Assembly (NCBI GenBank): GCA_024234815.1
Contig: JACKNO010000001.1
Span: 558,001 to 622,000, forward strand
Direction: 5' to 3'
DNA: 64,000 nt
From: Pseudomonadales bacterium
GTDB taxonomy: Bacteria > Pseudomonadota > Gammaproteobacteria > Pseudomonadales > Halieaceae
Part shown: piece after piece, positions 54,017-63,253 of the stretch
Numbering within the stretch: position 1 is the stretch's first letter
Layout of the letters: the number at the start of each line of letters is the position of its first letter
The notes under the pieces: model-generated
The model's database searches: none
What the model was told of the DNA's origin: nothing
The model's input: the letters and a program-made list of their open reading frames with translations, nothing else
Made by a program: the position numbers and the translations under genes

Positions 54017-54457
54017 GTGAAAGCCCTGTTGCAGCGGGTTAGCAGCGCCGATGTCCGGATAGGCGGTGAGCGGGTCGCCAGCATCGGTGTCGGCCTGCTG
54101 GTCTTGCTGGGGCTTGACCAGGATGACGACCAGCCCGCCGCGGATCGCATGCTTGAAAGAATTCTCGCCTATCGCGTCTTCGCCGATGAGAACGGGCGCA
54201 TGAATCGCAGCGTGGCGGATATCGGCGGCGGCGTGCTGCTGGTCTCCCAGTTCACCCTGTCAGCCGACACCGGCAAGGGCTTGCGGCCCGGTTTTTCCCG
54301 GGCGATGCCACCGGCGGAGGCCGAGGCGCTTTACGACTATACCCTGGCCCGTTTGCGTCAGCGCCATGCGCAGGTCGGCGCGGGGGTGTTCGGCGCCGAC
54401 ATGCAGGTCAGCCTGACCAACGACGGCCCGGTGACTTTCCTGCTTGAATCAGGCTGA
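54017..54457 (+). CDS. dtd: D-aminoacyl-tRNA deacylase
   Basis: A 146-residue protein matching Dtd: it starts KALLQRVSSADVRI, has LLVSQFTLSADTGKGLRPGFSRAM with the active-site SQFTL, and ends with the GP motif region SLTNDGPVTFLLESG. It frees tRNAs wrongly charged with D-amino acids or glycine. The start codon is GTG, 12 bases after typA. Its stop codon overlaps the end of the convergent elaA gene by nine bases. Confidence 0.94.
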   Translation: MKALLQRVSSADVRIGGERVASIGVGLLVLLGLDQDDDQPAADRMLERILAYRVFADENGRMNRSVADIGGGVLLVSQFTLSADTGKGLRPGFSRAMPPAEAEALYDYTLARLRQRHAQVGAGVFGADMQVSLTNDGPVTFLLESG

Positions 54458-54904
54458 GCGCGGATAAACCATGTGGATGTGCGGTATGCCGTCCTCGTCG
54501 AATATTTCGCCCTCGGCGATGAAGCCCAGGGAACTGTAGAAAATCTCCAGGTAGGCCTGGGCGTTGATCCGGATATTCTGCCCGGGCCAACGCCGCAGGT
54601 TGTGGCTGATGCCGCGCTTCACCAGTTCCCTGCCCAGCTCCCGCCCGCGCGCCGTGACCTTCACTGCAATACGTCCCAGGGCGCTTTCAGAAAAGTGATC
54701 CCCCGGTGCCAGGCAGCGCTGGTAGGCCAGCAGGTCGCCCTCGTGCCAGCACAGCATATGAACAGCCTTCAGGTCGAGGTTGTCCAGGTCGAGGTAGGCG
54801 CAGTTCTGCTCGACGACAAATATTTCCTGTCGCAGACGCAGCGCGGCGTACAACTGCGCTGTATCGAGTTCGGCAAAAGCACTGGTCTGCCACTGGTAAG
54901 ACAT
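54449..54904 (-). CDS. ElaA-like GNAT acetyltransferase
   Basis: A 151-residue GNAT-family protein close to E. coli ElaA: LYAALRLRQEIFVVEQNCAYLDLD is the ElaA signature, followed by the acetyl-CoA loop RGRELGRELV and FYSSLGFIAEGEIFDEDGIPHI. Substrate is not established for this family. The open frame reaches 55012, but the ATG at 54904 (MSYQWQTSAF) is where similarity begins. It converges on dtd with a nine-base overlap. Confidence 0.9.
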   Translation of the reverse strand: MSYQWQTSAFAELDTAQLYAALRLRQEIFVVEQNCAYLDLDNLDLKAVHMLCWHEGDLLAYQRCLAPGDHFSESALGRIAVKVTARGRELGRELVKRGISHNLRRWPGQNIRINAQAYLEIFYSSLGFIAEGEIFDEDGIPHIHMVYPRSA

Positions 54905-55128
54905 TGCGGGGGAAGCCTTTGGACAAATCTCAGGGGAGCCGTTCTCCCCCTTGGGATAAGTTGCTACTATAGGCCGCAAACCACGGTGGGAAAAGGCTTT
55001 AGCGCTCACCACATCGCCAGTGCCAGGACAGTCTCCCCGGTGGTGAAAGCCCCCGGCGAATGATGTGCCGGTCTTGCCAGGAAAAAAACCCGAAACCGAA
55101 ACCCCTTATCGAGACAGGGCAGTAGTTA

Positions 55129-57381
55129 ATGTCTGAAATTCTGGAAATTGATAACGAAGGCACCGAGCAGGTGTCGCTCAAGCAGTATGCGGAGAAGGCC
55201 TACCTGGACTACTCCATGTACGTCATCCTGGATCGCGCCCTGCCGCATGTTGGCGATGGCCTGAAGCCGGTGCAACGCCGCATCGTGTACGCCATGAGTG
55301 AACTGGGCCTGAAGTCCAGCGCCAAGTACAAGAAGTCGGCGCGCACCGTGGGCGATGTCATCGGCAAGTTCCACCCCCACGGCGACAGCGCCGCCTACGA
55401 GGCCATGGTATTGATGGCCCAGAACTTCAGCTACCGCTATCCACTGGTGGACGGTCAGGGCAACTGGGGCTCACCGGACGACCCCAAATCTTTCGCTGCA
55501 ATGCGTTATACCGAATCGCGCCTTACCAGCTACGCCGACGTGCTGCTCGCGGAACTGGGGCAGGGCACCGTGGACTGGTCGCCGAACTTCGACGGCACCA
55601 TGGACGAGCCGCGGGTATTGCCGGCCCAGGTGCCGAATGTCCTGCTCAACGGCACCACGGGTATCGCCGTGGGTATGGCGACCGACGTACCCCCGCACAA
55701 CCTGAGGGAAGTCGTTACCGCCACGATTCGCCTGCTGGAGGCGCCGAAGTCGACGGTGGCCGAGTTGTGCGAGCATGTACTGGCGCCCGACTTCCCCACC
55801 GAGGCCGAAATCATCACGCCGCGCGAAGATATCGTGGCCATGTACGAAAGTGGTCGCGGCGGCCTGCGCATGCGCGCGGTGTGGGAGCGGGAGGGAGCCG
55901 ACCTGGTGATCACCGCCCTGCCCTACCAGGTGTCGGGCTCGCGGGTGCTTGAACAGATCGCGGCCCAGATGCAGGCGAAAAAACTGCCGATGGTGGCCGA
56001 CCTGCGCGACGAATCGGACCATGAGAATCCCACCCGCCTGGTCATCGTTCCGCGCTCCAATCGTATCGATGTCGAAGGCCTGATGAGCCACCTGTTCGCC
56101 ACCACCGACCTGGAGCGCAGTTACCGGGTCAACCTGAACATGATAGGCATCGACGGCCGGCCTGGCGTCAAGGGGCTGGATCGCATCCTGCGGGAGTGGT
56201 TGTCGTTTCGCACCGACACCGTGCGCCGGCGCCTGGAGTACCGTCTCGAAAAGGTACTGAAACGCCTGCATATCCTGGAAGGTTACCTGATAGCTTTCCT
56301 GAATATCGATGAGGTGATTCATATCATTCGCACCGAGGATAAGCCCAAGCCGGCGCTGATGCAGCGCTTCGGCCTGAGCGATGCCCAGGCGGAAGCGGTG
56401 CTGGAACTCAAACTGCGCAACCTGGCGAAGCTGGAAGAGATCAGCATCCGCGGTGAGCAGGATGAGCTGGCGAACGAGCGCGACGAACTGCAGAAAATCC
56501 TGGGCAGCGCGGCCCGGCTCAAGACCCTGATCAAGAACGAATTACTGGCGGTAGCGAACAAATATGGCGACGACCGCCGCTCGCCGCTGGTGCAGCGTGA
56601 AGAGGCGAAAGCCTTTAGTGAACTGGAGATGGTCAGCGCGGACCCGGTGACCGTGGTGATGTCGGAAAAAGGCTGGATTCGCGGTGCCAAGGGGCACGAT
56701 ATAGACCCCTCCAGTCTCAGCTATAAAGCGGGCGACAGCTACAAGCTGGCGGTGCGCGGGCGCAGCAACCAGCCCGTGGTTATCCTGGATTCCACAGGCC
56801 GCGCTTACACATTGGCCAGTCATAACCTGCCGTCGGCCCGCGGCCAGGGGGAGCCCGTTACCGGGCGTATCAGCCCTCCATCCGGCGCCACTTTTGAGGG
56901 CATGATGATCGGCGCACAGGACCAGCTCTACCTGCTGGCCAGCGATGCCGGTTACGGCTTCGTGGCGAAACTGGGCGATCTGCAGACCAAGAACCGCGCC
57001 GGCAAGGCGGCGATCAGCCTGCCCAAGGGCGGCCGCGTGCTACAGCCTTCGCGGGTTTCCAGCGTCGAAGGCGCCTGGGTGGCGGCGGCAACCAACGAGG
57101 GGCGATTACTGGTGTTCCCGCTGGCGGATTTGCCGCAACTGGCTCGCGGCAAGGGCAACAAGATCATCGGAATTCCCTCGGCCAGGGTGCAAAGTCGCGA
57201 GGAGTTCGTGGTGGCAGTGCAGGTTATCAGCGAGGGCAGCAGCCTGCTGGTATATGCCGGCAAACGACACATCAAGCTGAAATTCTCTGAACTGGAGCAC
57301 TACCGCGGCGAGCGTGGCCGGCGTGGTAACAAGCTGCCCAGGGGTTTCCAGAAAGTGGACTATGTCAGGGTAGAGGGCTGA
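55129..57381 (+). CDS. parC: DNA topoisomerase IV subunit A (ParC)
   Basis: A 750-residue type IIA topoisomerase subunit. The winged-helix region has KSARTVGDVIGKFHPHGDSA, where quinolone-related residues lie, and the catalytic Tyr127 is in AAMRYTESRL. The tower and coiled coil follow, then a C-terminal domain of ParC length (shorter than GyrA and without the GyrA box). It decatenates daughter chromosomes with ParE, which is not in this window. The stop is three bases from the convergent Smp-like gene. Confidence 0.94.
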   Translation: MSEILEIDNEGTEQVSLKQYAEKAYLDYSMYVILDRALPHVGDGLKPVQRRIVYAMSELGLKSSAKYKKSARTVGDVIGKFHPHGDSAAYEAMVLMAQNFSYRYPLVDGQGNWGSPDDPKSFAAMRYTESRLTSYADVLLAELGQGTVDWSPNFDGTMDEPRVLPAQVPNVLLNGTTGIAVGMATDVPPHNLREVVTATIRLLEAPKSTVAELCEHVLAPDFPTEAEIITPREDIVAMYESGRGGLRMRAVWEREGADLVITALPYQVSGSRVLEQIAAQMQAKKLPMVADLRDESDHENPTRLVIVPRSNRIDVEGLMSHLFATTDLERSYRVNLNMIGIDGRPGVKGLDRILREWLSFRTDTVRRRLEYRLEKVLKRLHILEGYLIAFLNIDEVIHIIRTEDKPKPALMQRFGLSDAQAEAVLELKLRNLAKLEEISIRGEQDELANERDELQKILGSAARLKTLIKNELLAVANKYGDDRRSPLVQREEAKAFSELEMVSADPVTVVMSEKGWIRGAKGHDIDPSSLSYKAGDSYKLAVRGRSNQPVVILDSTGRAYTLASHNLPSARGQGEPVTGRISPPSGATFEGMMIGAQDQLYLLASDAGYGFVAKLGDLQTKNRAGKAAISLPKGGRVLQPSRVSSVEGAWVAAATNEGRLLVFPLADLPQLARGKGNKIIGIPSARVQSREEFVVAVQVISEGSSLLVYAGKRHIKLKFSELEHYRGERGRRGNKLPRGFQKVDYVRVEG

Positions 57382-57384
57382 TCG

Positions 57385-58797
57385 CTATTTGCGCGGGCCC
57401 TGGTGAGTGAGCCGTTTCAGGATCAGGCGCAGCTGCCTTTCGAGCAAATCCTGGTAGGGCTCGGCGAACTCTTCCAGCATGGCGAAATCCATTACCTCGG
57501 TGGCCTCGTGTTGCAGCCGGGCTGCGATGTCCGGGTCTTCACACACGACAGGTGCCAGCAGAACCCTGGGTGGCCGGTTGGCGCAGATGGTCTCCAGTTC
57601 GTCCAGCGTGTGCTGGATATACAGACCGGGATAAATATCCGCGCGGTCTCCCACGCCCAACTCACTCTGCGAGATGGCCATTGCGATAGACAGGGTGCGG
57701 CGCATCTGTTGTTCGAGCTCGCGGCTGGCGGACTGAATGAGCCAGGCGCAGGAGGCGGCCCGAAAGGCGGCGCTGCCGGCATTGTTGGGGCCGCTGAAGT
57801 AAACGGCCAGGCCGAACTGGCGCGCCACCTGTAAGTCACCCGCGTAAAAATCCGCCGCCGCCAGTACCAGTTGATGAAGTCGGTCGGTGTAGTTGTGCAG
57901 GGCCCGCTCGTCCAGGGTATCTATGTAATCCGCGAGACTCGTGAGGTGCAGGTAGAGTACGGCGGTGGTCCTGTAATTTTCTTCCCGGGGATTGGTCTCG
58001 CTGCGGGTGCGCAGCAGATCCATGGGCAGCGCGTTAATACTGCGCTCCAGCCGCGCGACCTCATTGCCGCCCTGGTGATCCAGCGGCTGGTCATCCAGCG
58101 CGATAGTGCCGGCCAGGGTGGCCAGCCGATTGGCCAGGCGCTGGCTGAAGTGGCGGGTGGTGACGTACACGGCGAGGCTGAGCAGCACCGCCAGCCCCAA
58201 CAGGCTCATTACGAACTGCCAGCGGGCGGCGGCGGCATTGTCCGCACTGATCGTGATGACGACTTCCCCGGCCACATTTTCTTCCACATGCACCGGCGCC
58301 CGGTAGCGTTGCAGGTCCTGTCCCAGGGCGGTACCCGCCTGCCCCAGCGCCTTGCCCTCCACGTCGAATATGGCAACCTCTTCAGCGGACGAAGTTTCAA
58401 CAAAGCGTTGCAGCGAGGCGGAAACGCTCAGCAGGTTGCCGGTTTCCAGGGTGGCGCTGATGCGGGTGGCGATCTGGCGGGCGAGGGCCGAACCGTACTC
58501 CTCCTGCTGTTGCAATTGCATGTGGCGGGTGGATATGGCCGCCAGGGTGACCAGGGCGAGGCTGACCAGCAGGCATACACCCGCGGTTATGAGCGCCAGC
58601 TGCGGGCCGAGGCTGCTGTTCTGGAGAGCGTTATTCACGTGGGACAGGGCTACCGATTTATGAGGCGCCAGTATAAACCAGACCCGACGCCAGGGGAGAC
58701 TTTTGTGCCGCTGCGGCATTTCGCCCGGGTACCCCTTCGCTTCCCAGCGCTTGTCGCCAGCGGGTAGAATACCGACCCCTTCATTGTCCCTGGACAT
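57385..58797 (-). CDS. Smp/YtjB-like membrane protein beside serB
   Basis: Up to 470 residues. A TM helix (LALITAGVCLLVSLALVTLAA), an extracytoplasmic segment of about 100 residues, a second TM helix and a HAMP-like stretch are followed by a cytoplasmic region with faint resemblance to cyclase-like folds (VLYLHLTSLADYIDTLDERAL). Gammaproteobacteria usually have an Smp (YtjB) gene next to serB, which supports the assignment; its function is unknown. The start is unsure. The longest frame begins five bases from the serB start; an ATG at 58719 or a GTG at 58638, just before the first TM helix, may be the real one. Confidence 0.72.
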   Translation of the reverse strand: MSRDNEGVGILPAGDKRWEAKGYPGEMPQRHKSLPWRRVWFILAPHKSVALSHVNNALQNSSLGPQLALITAGVCLLVSLALVTLAAISTRHMQLQQQEEYGSALARQIATRISATLETGNLLSVSASLQRFVETSSAEEVAIFDVEGKALGQAGTALGQDLQRYRAPVHVEENVAGEVVITISADNAAAARWQFVMSLLGLAVLLSLAVYVTTRHFSQRLANRLATLAGTIALDDQPLDHQGGNEVARLERSINALPMDLLRTRSETNPREENYRTTAVLYLHLTSLADYIDTLDERALHNYTDRLHQLVLAAADFYAGDLQVARQFGLAVYFSGPNNAGSAAFRAASCAWLIQSASRELEQQMRRTLSIAMAISQSELGVGDRADIYPGLYIQHTLDELETICANRPPRVLLAPVVCEDPDIAARLQHEATEVMDFAMLEEFAEPYQDLLERQLRLILKRLTHQGPRK

Positions 58798-58802
58798 TTT
58801 CA

Positions 58803-60032
58803 GTGAATGAAATACTGCTGATCAGCATATCCGGCGAAGATCAGCCCGGCCTTACTGCGGGCATTGCCTCCATTCTGGCCGGGTATTCCATCAACGTGCT
58901 CGATATCGGCCAGGCGGTCATTCACGCCACGCTTTCGATGGGAGTGCTGGTGGAAGTGCCGGGCGATGTGGACTCCCGGGGTATGTGCGATGCGGTCAGG
59001 AACTATGCCCATGACGCCGGCATGCAGGCGCGAATCAGCCCGGTCACGCCCGCCAGCTATGAACACTGGGTGCAGGCCCAGGGGCGAGCGCGCTACATCA
59101 TCACCCTGCTGGCGCGCAAAATTACCGCCGACCAGCTGTCCCGGGTCACCGCGGTCGTGTGGCGCCACGGTCTCAATATCGACAGTATCAACCGCCTTTC
59201 CGGGCGCATTCCGCTGGGAGAGCTGCCCGCGCTCAGCAAGGCCTGCGTGGAGTTTTCGGTGCGCGGCCCCCTGCAGGATTCCAGCCTGTTCCGGCGCGAC
59301 CTGCTGGAGGTTGCCGGTGCGCTCGATGTGGACCTGGCGTTCCAGGAGGACACGATGTACAGGCGCACCCGACGCCTGGTGGTGTTCGACATGGACTCGA
59401 CCCTGATCGAGGCCGAGGTAATCGACGAACTGGCCCGGGTCGCCGGCGTTGGCGAGCAGGTCAGCGCCATCACCGAGCGGGCGATGCGCGGCGAGCTCGA
59501 TTTCAGCGAAAGCTTCCGGGCCAGGGTGGCGCTGCTCAAGGGCCTGCCGGAAACCGCCCTCGAACAGGTGGCGGGAGAACTCAAAGTCACCGAGGGGGCG
59601 GAACACCTGCTGAGCACACTGCGCACCCTGGGATACCGGACAGCAATACTCTCGGGCGGATTCACCTATTTTGCCCGCTTCCTGCAACGCCGCCTCGGTA
59701 TCGACGATATCCACGCCAATGAACTGGATATCGCGGACGGGCAGGTTACCGGCAGGGTAGTCGGACCCATCGTCGACGGCGCTCGCAAGGCGCAACTGCT
59801 GCGCCAGTTGGCGCAAGAGCAGAATATAGACCTGCAACAGGTGATCGCCGTGGGCGACGGCGCGAATGATCTACCCATGCTCAGCATTGCCGGGCTCGGC
59901 ATCGCATTTCGGGCCAAGCCGCTGGTCAAGCAGTCCGCGGAACAATCGATTTCGACCCTGGGCCTCGATGCCATTCTCTATCTGCTGGGACTTTCCGATC
60001 GCTACCAGAAACACGCGGTGGAAAGCCGGTAG
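58803..60032 (+). CDS. serB: Phosphoserine phosphatase SerB with N-terminal ACT-like domains
   Basis: A 409-residue enzyme. The first 170 or so residues form two ACT-like regulatory domains (LLISISGEDQPGLTAGIAS at the start). The HAD phosphatase domain begins with VFDMDSTLIEAE, where Asp196 is the nucleophile and Asp198 the general acid. GGFTYFA and GDGANDLPML follow. It makes serine from phosphoserine, the last step of serine synthesis. The start is GTG at 58803; the ribosome-binding site is weak. It is divergent from the Smp-like gene. Confidence 0.95.
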   Translation: MNEILLISISGEDQPGLTAGIASILAGYSINVLDIGQAVIHATLSMGVLVEVPGDVDSRGMCDAVRNYAHDAGMQARISPVTPASYEHWVQAQGRARYIITLLARKITADQLSRVTAVVWRHGLNIDSINRLSGRIPLGELPALSKACVEFSVRGPLQDSSLFRRDLLEVAGALDVDLAFQEDTMYRRTRRLVVFDMDSTLIEAEVIDELARVAGVGEQVSAITERAMRGELDFSESFRARVALLKGLPETALEQVAGELKVTEGAEHLLSTLRTLGYRTAILSGGFTYFARFLQRRLGIDDIHANELDIADGQVTGRVVGPIVDGARKAQLLRQLAQEQNIDLQQVIAVGDGANDLPMLSIAGLGIAFRAKPLVKQSAEQSISTLGLDAILYLLGLSDRYQKHAVESR

Positions 60033-60107
60033 CGACGCGCCCCATCTGCCATTGGCTGCGCGCCTGAGTTATCATTGGCACCTTTTTCAGACGGACACGA
60101 GTACACC

Positions 60108-60677
60108 ATGGCTAATTACTCCACCAACGATTTTCGTTCGGGACTCAAAGTGATGCTGGACGGCGAGCCCTGCAGCATCCTGGATAACGAATTTGTAAAA
60201 CCCGGTAAAGGCCAGGCCTTCAACCGGGTGCGACTGCGCAACCTCAAGACCGGCCGGGTCTGGGAGCGGACATTCCGCTCGGGAGAGACCCTGGAGGGCG
60301 CCGATGTGGTGGACCGCACCATGCAGTACCTCTACACCGATGGCGAGTTCTGGTATTTCATGGAGCCGGACACCTTTGAGCAGCATCAGGCCGATGCGAA
60401 AGCCGTCGGTGAGGCCCTGCACTGGCTGAAGGAACAGGACCCTTGCGAGGTCACCCTCTACAACGGTGCGCCCCTGGCCGTGACCCCGCCGAATTTCGTT
60501 GAACTGGAAATTGTCGAAACCGATCCCGGCCTCAAGGGCGACACCGCCCAGGGCGGCAGCAAGCCCGCCAAATTGAGCACCGGCGCGGTGGTGAAAGTGC
60601 CGCTGTTTATCAACCAGGGCGAAGTGATCCGGGTGGATACCCGCAGCGGCGAATACCAGAACCGCGTTTCTAAGTAA
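60108..60677 (+). CDS. efp: Translation elongation factor P
   Basis: A 189-residue three-domain protein that relieves ribosome stalling at polyproline. Lys34, in KPGKGQAFNRV, is the residue that EpmA modifies with beta-lysine in E. coli. The RSGETLEGADVVDRTMQYLYTD and LFINQGEVIRVDTRSGEY segments match domains I/II and III. The start at 60108 (MANYSTNDF) is the family start. The epmA gene follows seven bases downstream, so factor and modifying enzyme are produced together. Confidence 0.96.
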   Translation: MANYSTNDFRSGLKVMLDGEPCSILDNEFVKPGKGQAFNRVRLRNLKTGRVWERTFRSGETLEGADVVDRTMQYLYTDGEFWYFMEPDTFEQHQADAKAVGEALHWLKEQDPCEVTLYNGAPLAVTPPNFVELEIVETDPGLKGDTAQGGSKPAKLSTGAVVKVPLFINQGEVIRVDTRSGEYQNRVSK

Positions 60678-60684
60678 TTCCCGA

Positions 60685-61644
60685 TTGATCGTGGACTGGC
60701 AGCCGTCCGCGAGCCTCGAGTTGCTCCGGGCGCGGGCCGGGCTGCTGGCCCGGATCCGCCAGTTCTTCGCCGACCGCTCAGTTCTCGAGGTGGAAACGCC
60801 GCTGCTGTGCGGCCGGGGGATCACCGACCCCAGCATTGAAGCGCTACTGGTGGAGCGCGGTGCATCCCTGGAACATCCGCGCTACCTGCAAACCTCTCCC
60901 GAGTACGCCATGAAACGCCTGCTGGCCTGCCATGGCCAGTCCGTATTCCAGCTTGCCCGGGCCTTCCGCGACGGTGAAGCGGGCGCGCGCCACAACCCGG
61001 AGTTCACTTTGCTGGAGTGGTATCGCCCGGGTTTTGATCACCACGCGCTGATGGCAGAGGTAGCGCAGCTGGTGCGGTACTGCCTGGGCGAGCGCCCCGT
61101 GCACAGCTACAGCTATCGCCAGTTATTTCGCGAAATGCTGGAACTGGACCCCTTCACCGCAGCGCTGGCGGTGCTGGAGGAGGCTGCGCGCAGCCGCTTT
61201 GACGCAGGTACCATCGCGGGGGATCGCGACCTTTGGCTGGACCTGTTGATGAGCCACGTCATAGAGCCGCGCCTGGCGGGAAAGGGTATGTGTTTCGTTT
61301 ATGACTACCCGGCGTCCCAGGCCGCCCTGGCGCGCATCAGCGAAATTGACGGCGCCCGGGTCGGACACCGTTTCGAGCTCTATGTCGACGGTATGGAGCT
61401 GGCCAATGGTTACTTCGAGCTGGCTGACGCCGCCGAGCAGCGCCGGCGTTTCGATCACGACAACGTTCGCCGCCGCGAGCACGGGCTGCCCGAGCGCCCG
61501 CTGGATGAGCGGCTGCTGGCCGCACTCGAACACGGCCTGCCGGAATGCAGCGGTGTCGCCCTGGGGGTGGACCGCCTGCTGATGCTGGTGACCGGAACCA
61601 CCGATATACGAAAGGTGTTGGCGTTCGACTGGGCGCGCGCCTGA
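60685..61644 (+). CDS. epmA: Elongation factor P--(R)-beta-lysine ligase (EpmA/GenX/PoxA)
   Basis: A 319-residue truncated lysyl-tRNA synthetase paralogue lacking the anticodon-binding domain. It starts VDWQPSASLELLRARAGLLARI and has the class II motif 2 segment FRDGEAGARHNPEFTLLEWYRPG and the motif 3 LGVDRLLML. It attaches (R)-beta-lysine to EF-P Lys34. The start is TTG at 60685 or GTG at 60691; neither has a clear ribosome-binding site, so coupling with efp is likely. The aminomutase gene epmB is not in the window. Confidence 0.94.
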   Translation: MIVDWQPSASLELLRARAGLLARIRQFFADRSVLEVETPLLCGRGITDPSIEALLVERGASLEHPRYLQTSPEYAMKRLLACHGQSVFQLARAFRDGEAGARHNPEFTLLEWYRPGFDHHALMAEVAQLVRYCLGERPVHSYSYRQLFREMLELDPFTAALAVLEEAARSRFDAGTIAGDRDLWLDLLMSHVIEPRLAGKGMCFVYDYPASQAALARISEIDGARVGHRFELYVDGMELANGYFELADAAEQRRRFDHDNVRRREHGLPERPLDERLLAALEHGLPECSGVALGVDRLLMLVTGTTDIRKVLAFDWARA

Positions 61645-61672
61645 GCTGCGCCGGGCAAATCACCCCCCGGCT

Positions 61673-62059
61673 TCAGGCCTTGCCCTGGCCTGATCCCCGT
61701 TTCAGTTCCTGTACCACCTTGAACCACTTTTCCATGTCCTCGCGGCTGGAATCCTTCAGGGCCAGGCCAACCCAGTAGCCCTCCCTGTTGTCGGCCGCTT
61801 TGACCCACATGGCTTCGCCGACGAGTTCAAGGTTCTCCTGCCAGTCTTCCATCGGCACGGCGATATTGAGGATGCTGCCCTGTTCTATGGGTATCGGTAC
61901 GGAAATTCTCAGCCCTCCAGCGGAAACGTCCAGTGTCTCGCAGCGAACAATCGTGTTGTCGGCCTCCGACCGATCCCATCTTTCGACCACCTCTATATAG
62001 ATGGCTCTTTCGATATTGAAACGCGGATGTTTGCGCCGGTCCGTGTGGTTATTGTTCAT
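61673..62059 (-). CDS. PilZ domain protein
   Basis: A 128-residue single PilZ domain. The c-di-GMP-binding motifs are RRKHPRF at the N-terminus (RxxxR type) and DVSAGGLRIS (DxSxxG) about 40 residues later. It probably binds c-di-GMP and passes the signal to an unknown partner for motility or matrix control. It stands alone, convergent to epmA, with a long gap behind it. Confidence 0.9.
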   Translation of the reverse strand: MNNNHTDRRKHPRFNIERAIYIEVVERWDRSEADNTIVRCETLDVSAGGLRISVPIPIEQGSILNIAVPMEDWQENLELVGEAMWVKAADNREGYWVGLALKDSSREDMEKWFKVVQELKRGSGQGKA

Positions 62060-62691
62060 GCTGTCACTCGCAATCTGTACTGGATTCCAGTTCGATCCAT
62101 GGGCGCGTTACCGCCCGGTGCGAAACCTGCACCTTATGCAGACCCTCGCACACATGTTACGGTCCCGCCTGACCCTCGACCAAGCACCGTTGGTGGAAAA
62201 GGTGACAAAACTGCCCGCGGGCGTAGTCACCCCGCAGGTACGGTGGCTGTGCGACGTGTATTTCCCGGGTGGCTTGTGTGCCTTGCCATTGCTTTAGCGG
62301 CGCATTGGGAGGTCCTGCCGTGGACCTGTGATGGGTGGCCCTTGTAGCGGCCGGGGTGCAGCTCACGCGTCATTCGGGAGTTAAATGACAACTGTCAGAA
62401 CATTTTACACCAGGGTACTGCGGTATTGTGGCAGCATCATGTGGCTTTCCCTAACTATTTGATAAATAGGAATTAAAATTCCATGGTGTGATTATTGTGC
62501 AGAATTACAACAAACCCGTGGTCGATGGTGACGTGACCGCGGTGGGGTTTGAGTTCACGGTGCTGGGCGGCTGTGGTGCGTTGGACCGCCAATAGAGGGC
62601 TCGGCTTTCAAGGTATTTACCTTTTGTCTGGCGCTTTTGATCGGTCTCGGGGTTCTGCCTGCGAGAGCAGCCCAGGATACGCCTTTCGGGG
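62060..62691. other. Long intergenic region with possible gene remnants
   Basis: Over 600 bases with no complete gene that I can support. The promoter of the PilZ gene must be near its right-hand start at 62059. Near 62469 there is an inverted repeat GGAATT-AA-AATTCC. Around 62490-62600 a 32-codon GTG frame ends in a stop, and a different frame beyond it reads like a signal peptide (KVFTFCLALLIGLGVLPARA) but has no start codon and ends soon after. These may be the remains of a decayed gene. Confidence 0.4.
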
Positions 62692-63222
62692 TCAGCTTTT
62701 CCCTGGCCGACTATTTAGCCATTTATGCAGTTTGACCATCACTGTACCCGTCGTTTCCTCCGGCTGGGTGTCGACGATGCCATAGCCGTGTTTCTCGTAA
62801 AGCCTTATCAGTTTGGCGTTCGCCGCGGAAGTCCAGGTGCAACAACTGGGCAGCGACGCTTGCCGAAACCAGTGCTCACCCGCCAGCAGCAGTTTTTCGC
62901 CGCTTCCCTGGCGTCGCGCACCAGGTTCCACGAACGTTGTGGACACCAGCCCGAAGGCGGCGCCGTTCACCTCGGTTTCACGGCGCACAATCGTATGCCC
63001 GACGACATGACCCCCGGGTGTTTCAGCCAGCAGCACCGCCGCAGTCGCCTGATCGGGGTCGAGGTGCCAGCGCACCCGGTCACGCAGCCACTCCATGGAG
63101 TACAGCGCTGTTCCGGTCGTTTCACCTTCAATCTCTACGAGGGTAGCGCGCATTCGTACCGCCACCTGTTCTATTTCTGTCGTGGAGTCAGGGTCTATTG
63201 GCCTGATACGAATTGTGTTCAT
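62692..63222 (-). CDS. GNAT family N-acetyltransferase
   Basis: A 176-residue protein. The acetyl-CoA binding strand and loop are visible in TTFVEPGARRQGSGEKLLLAGE, with the R-x2-G-x-G/A type motif, and a late KLIRLYEKHGYGIVD segment is typical of GNAT ends. Substrate unknown. The open frame extends to 63381, but the ATG at 63222 (MNTIRIRPIDP) is preferred as the extension is compositionally unlike a protein and overlaps the thioesterase end region. Confidence 0.82.
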   Translation of the reverse strand: MNTIRIRPIDPDSTTEIEQVAVRMRATLVEIEGETTGTALYSMEWLRDRVRWHLDPDQATAAVLLAETPGGHVVGHTIVRRETEVNGAAFGLVSTTFVEPGARRQGSGEKLLLAGEHWFRQASLPSCCTWTSAANAKLIRLYEKHGYGIVDTQPEETTGTVMVKLHKWLNSRPGKS

Positions 63223-63253
63223 GGCAACTCTGTGTAACCCCCGGTGCATGGAT

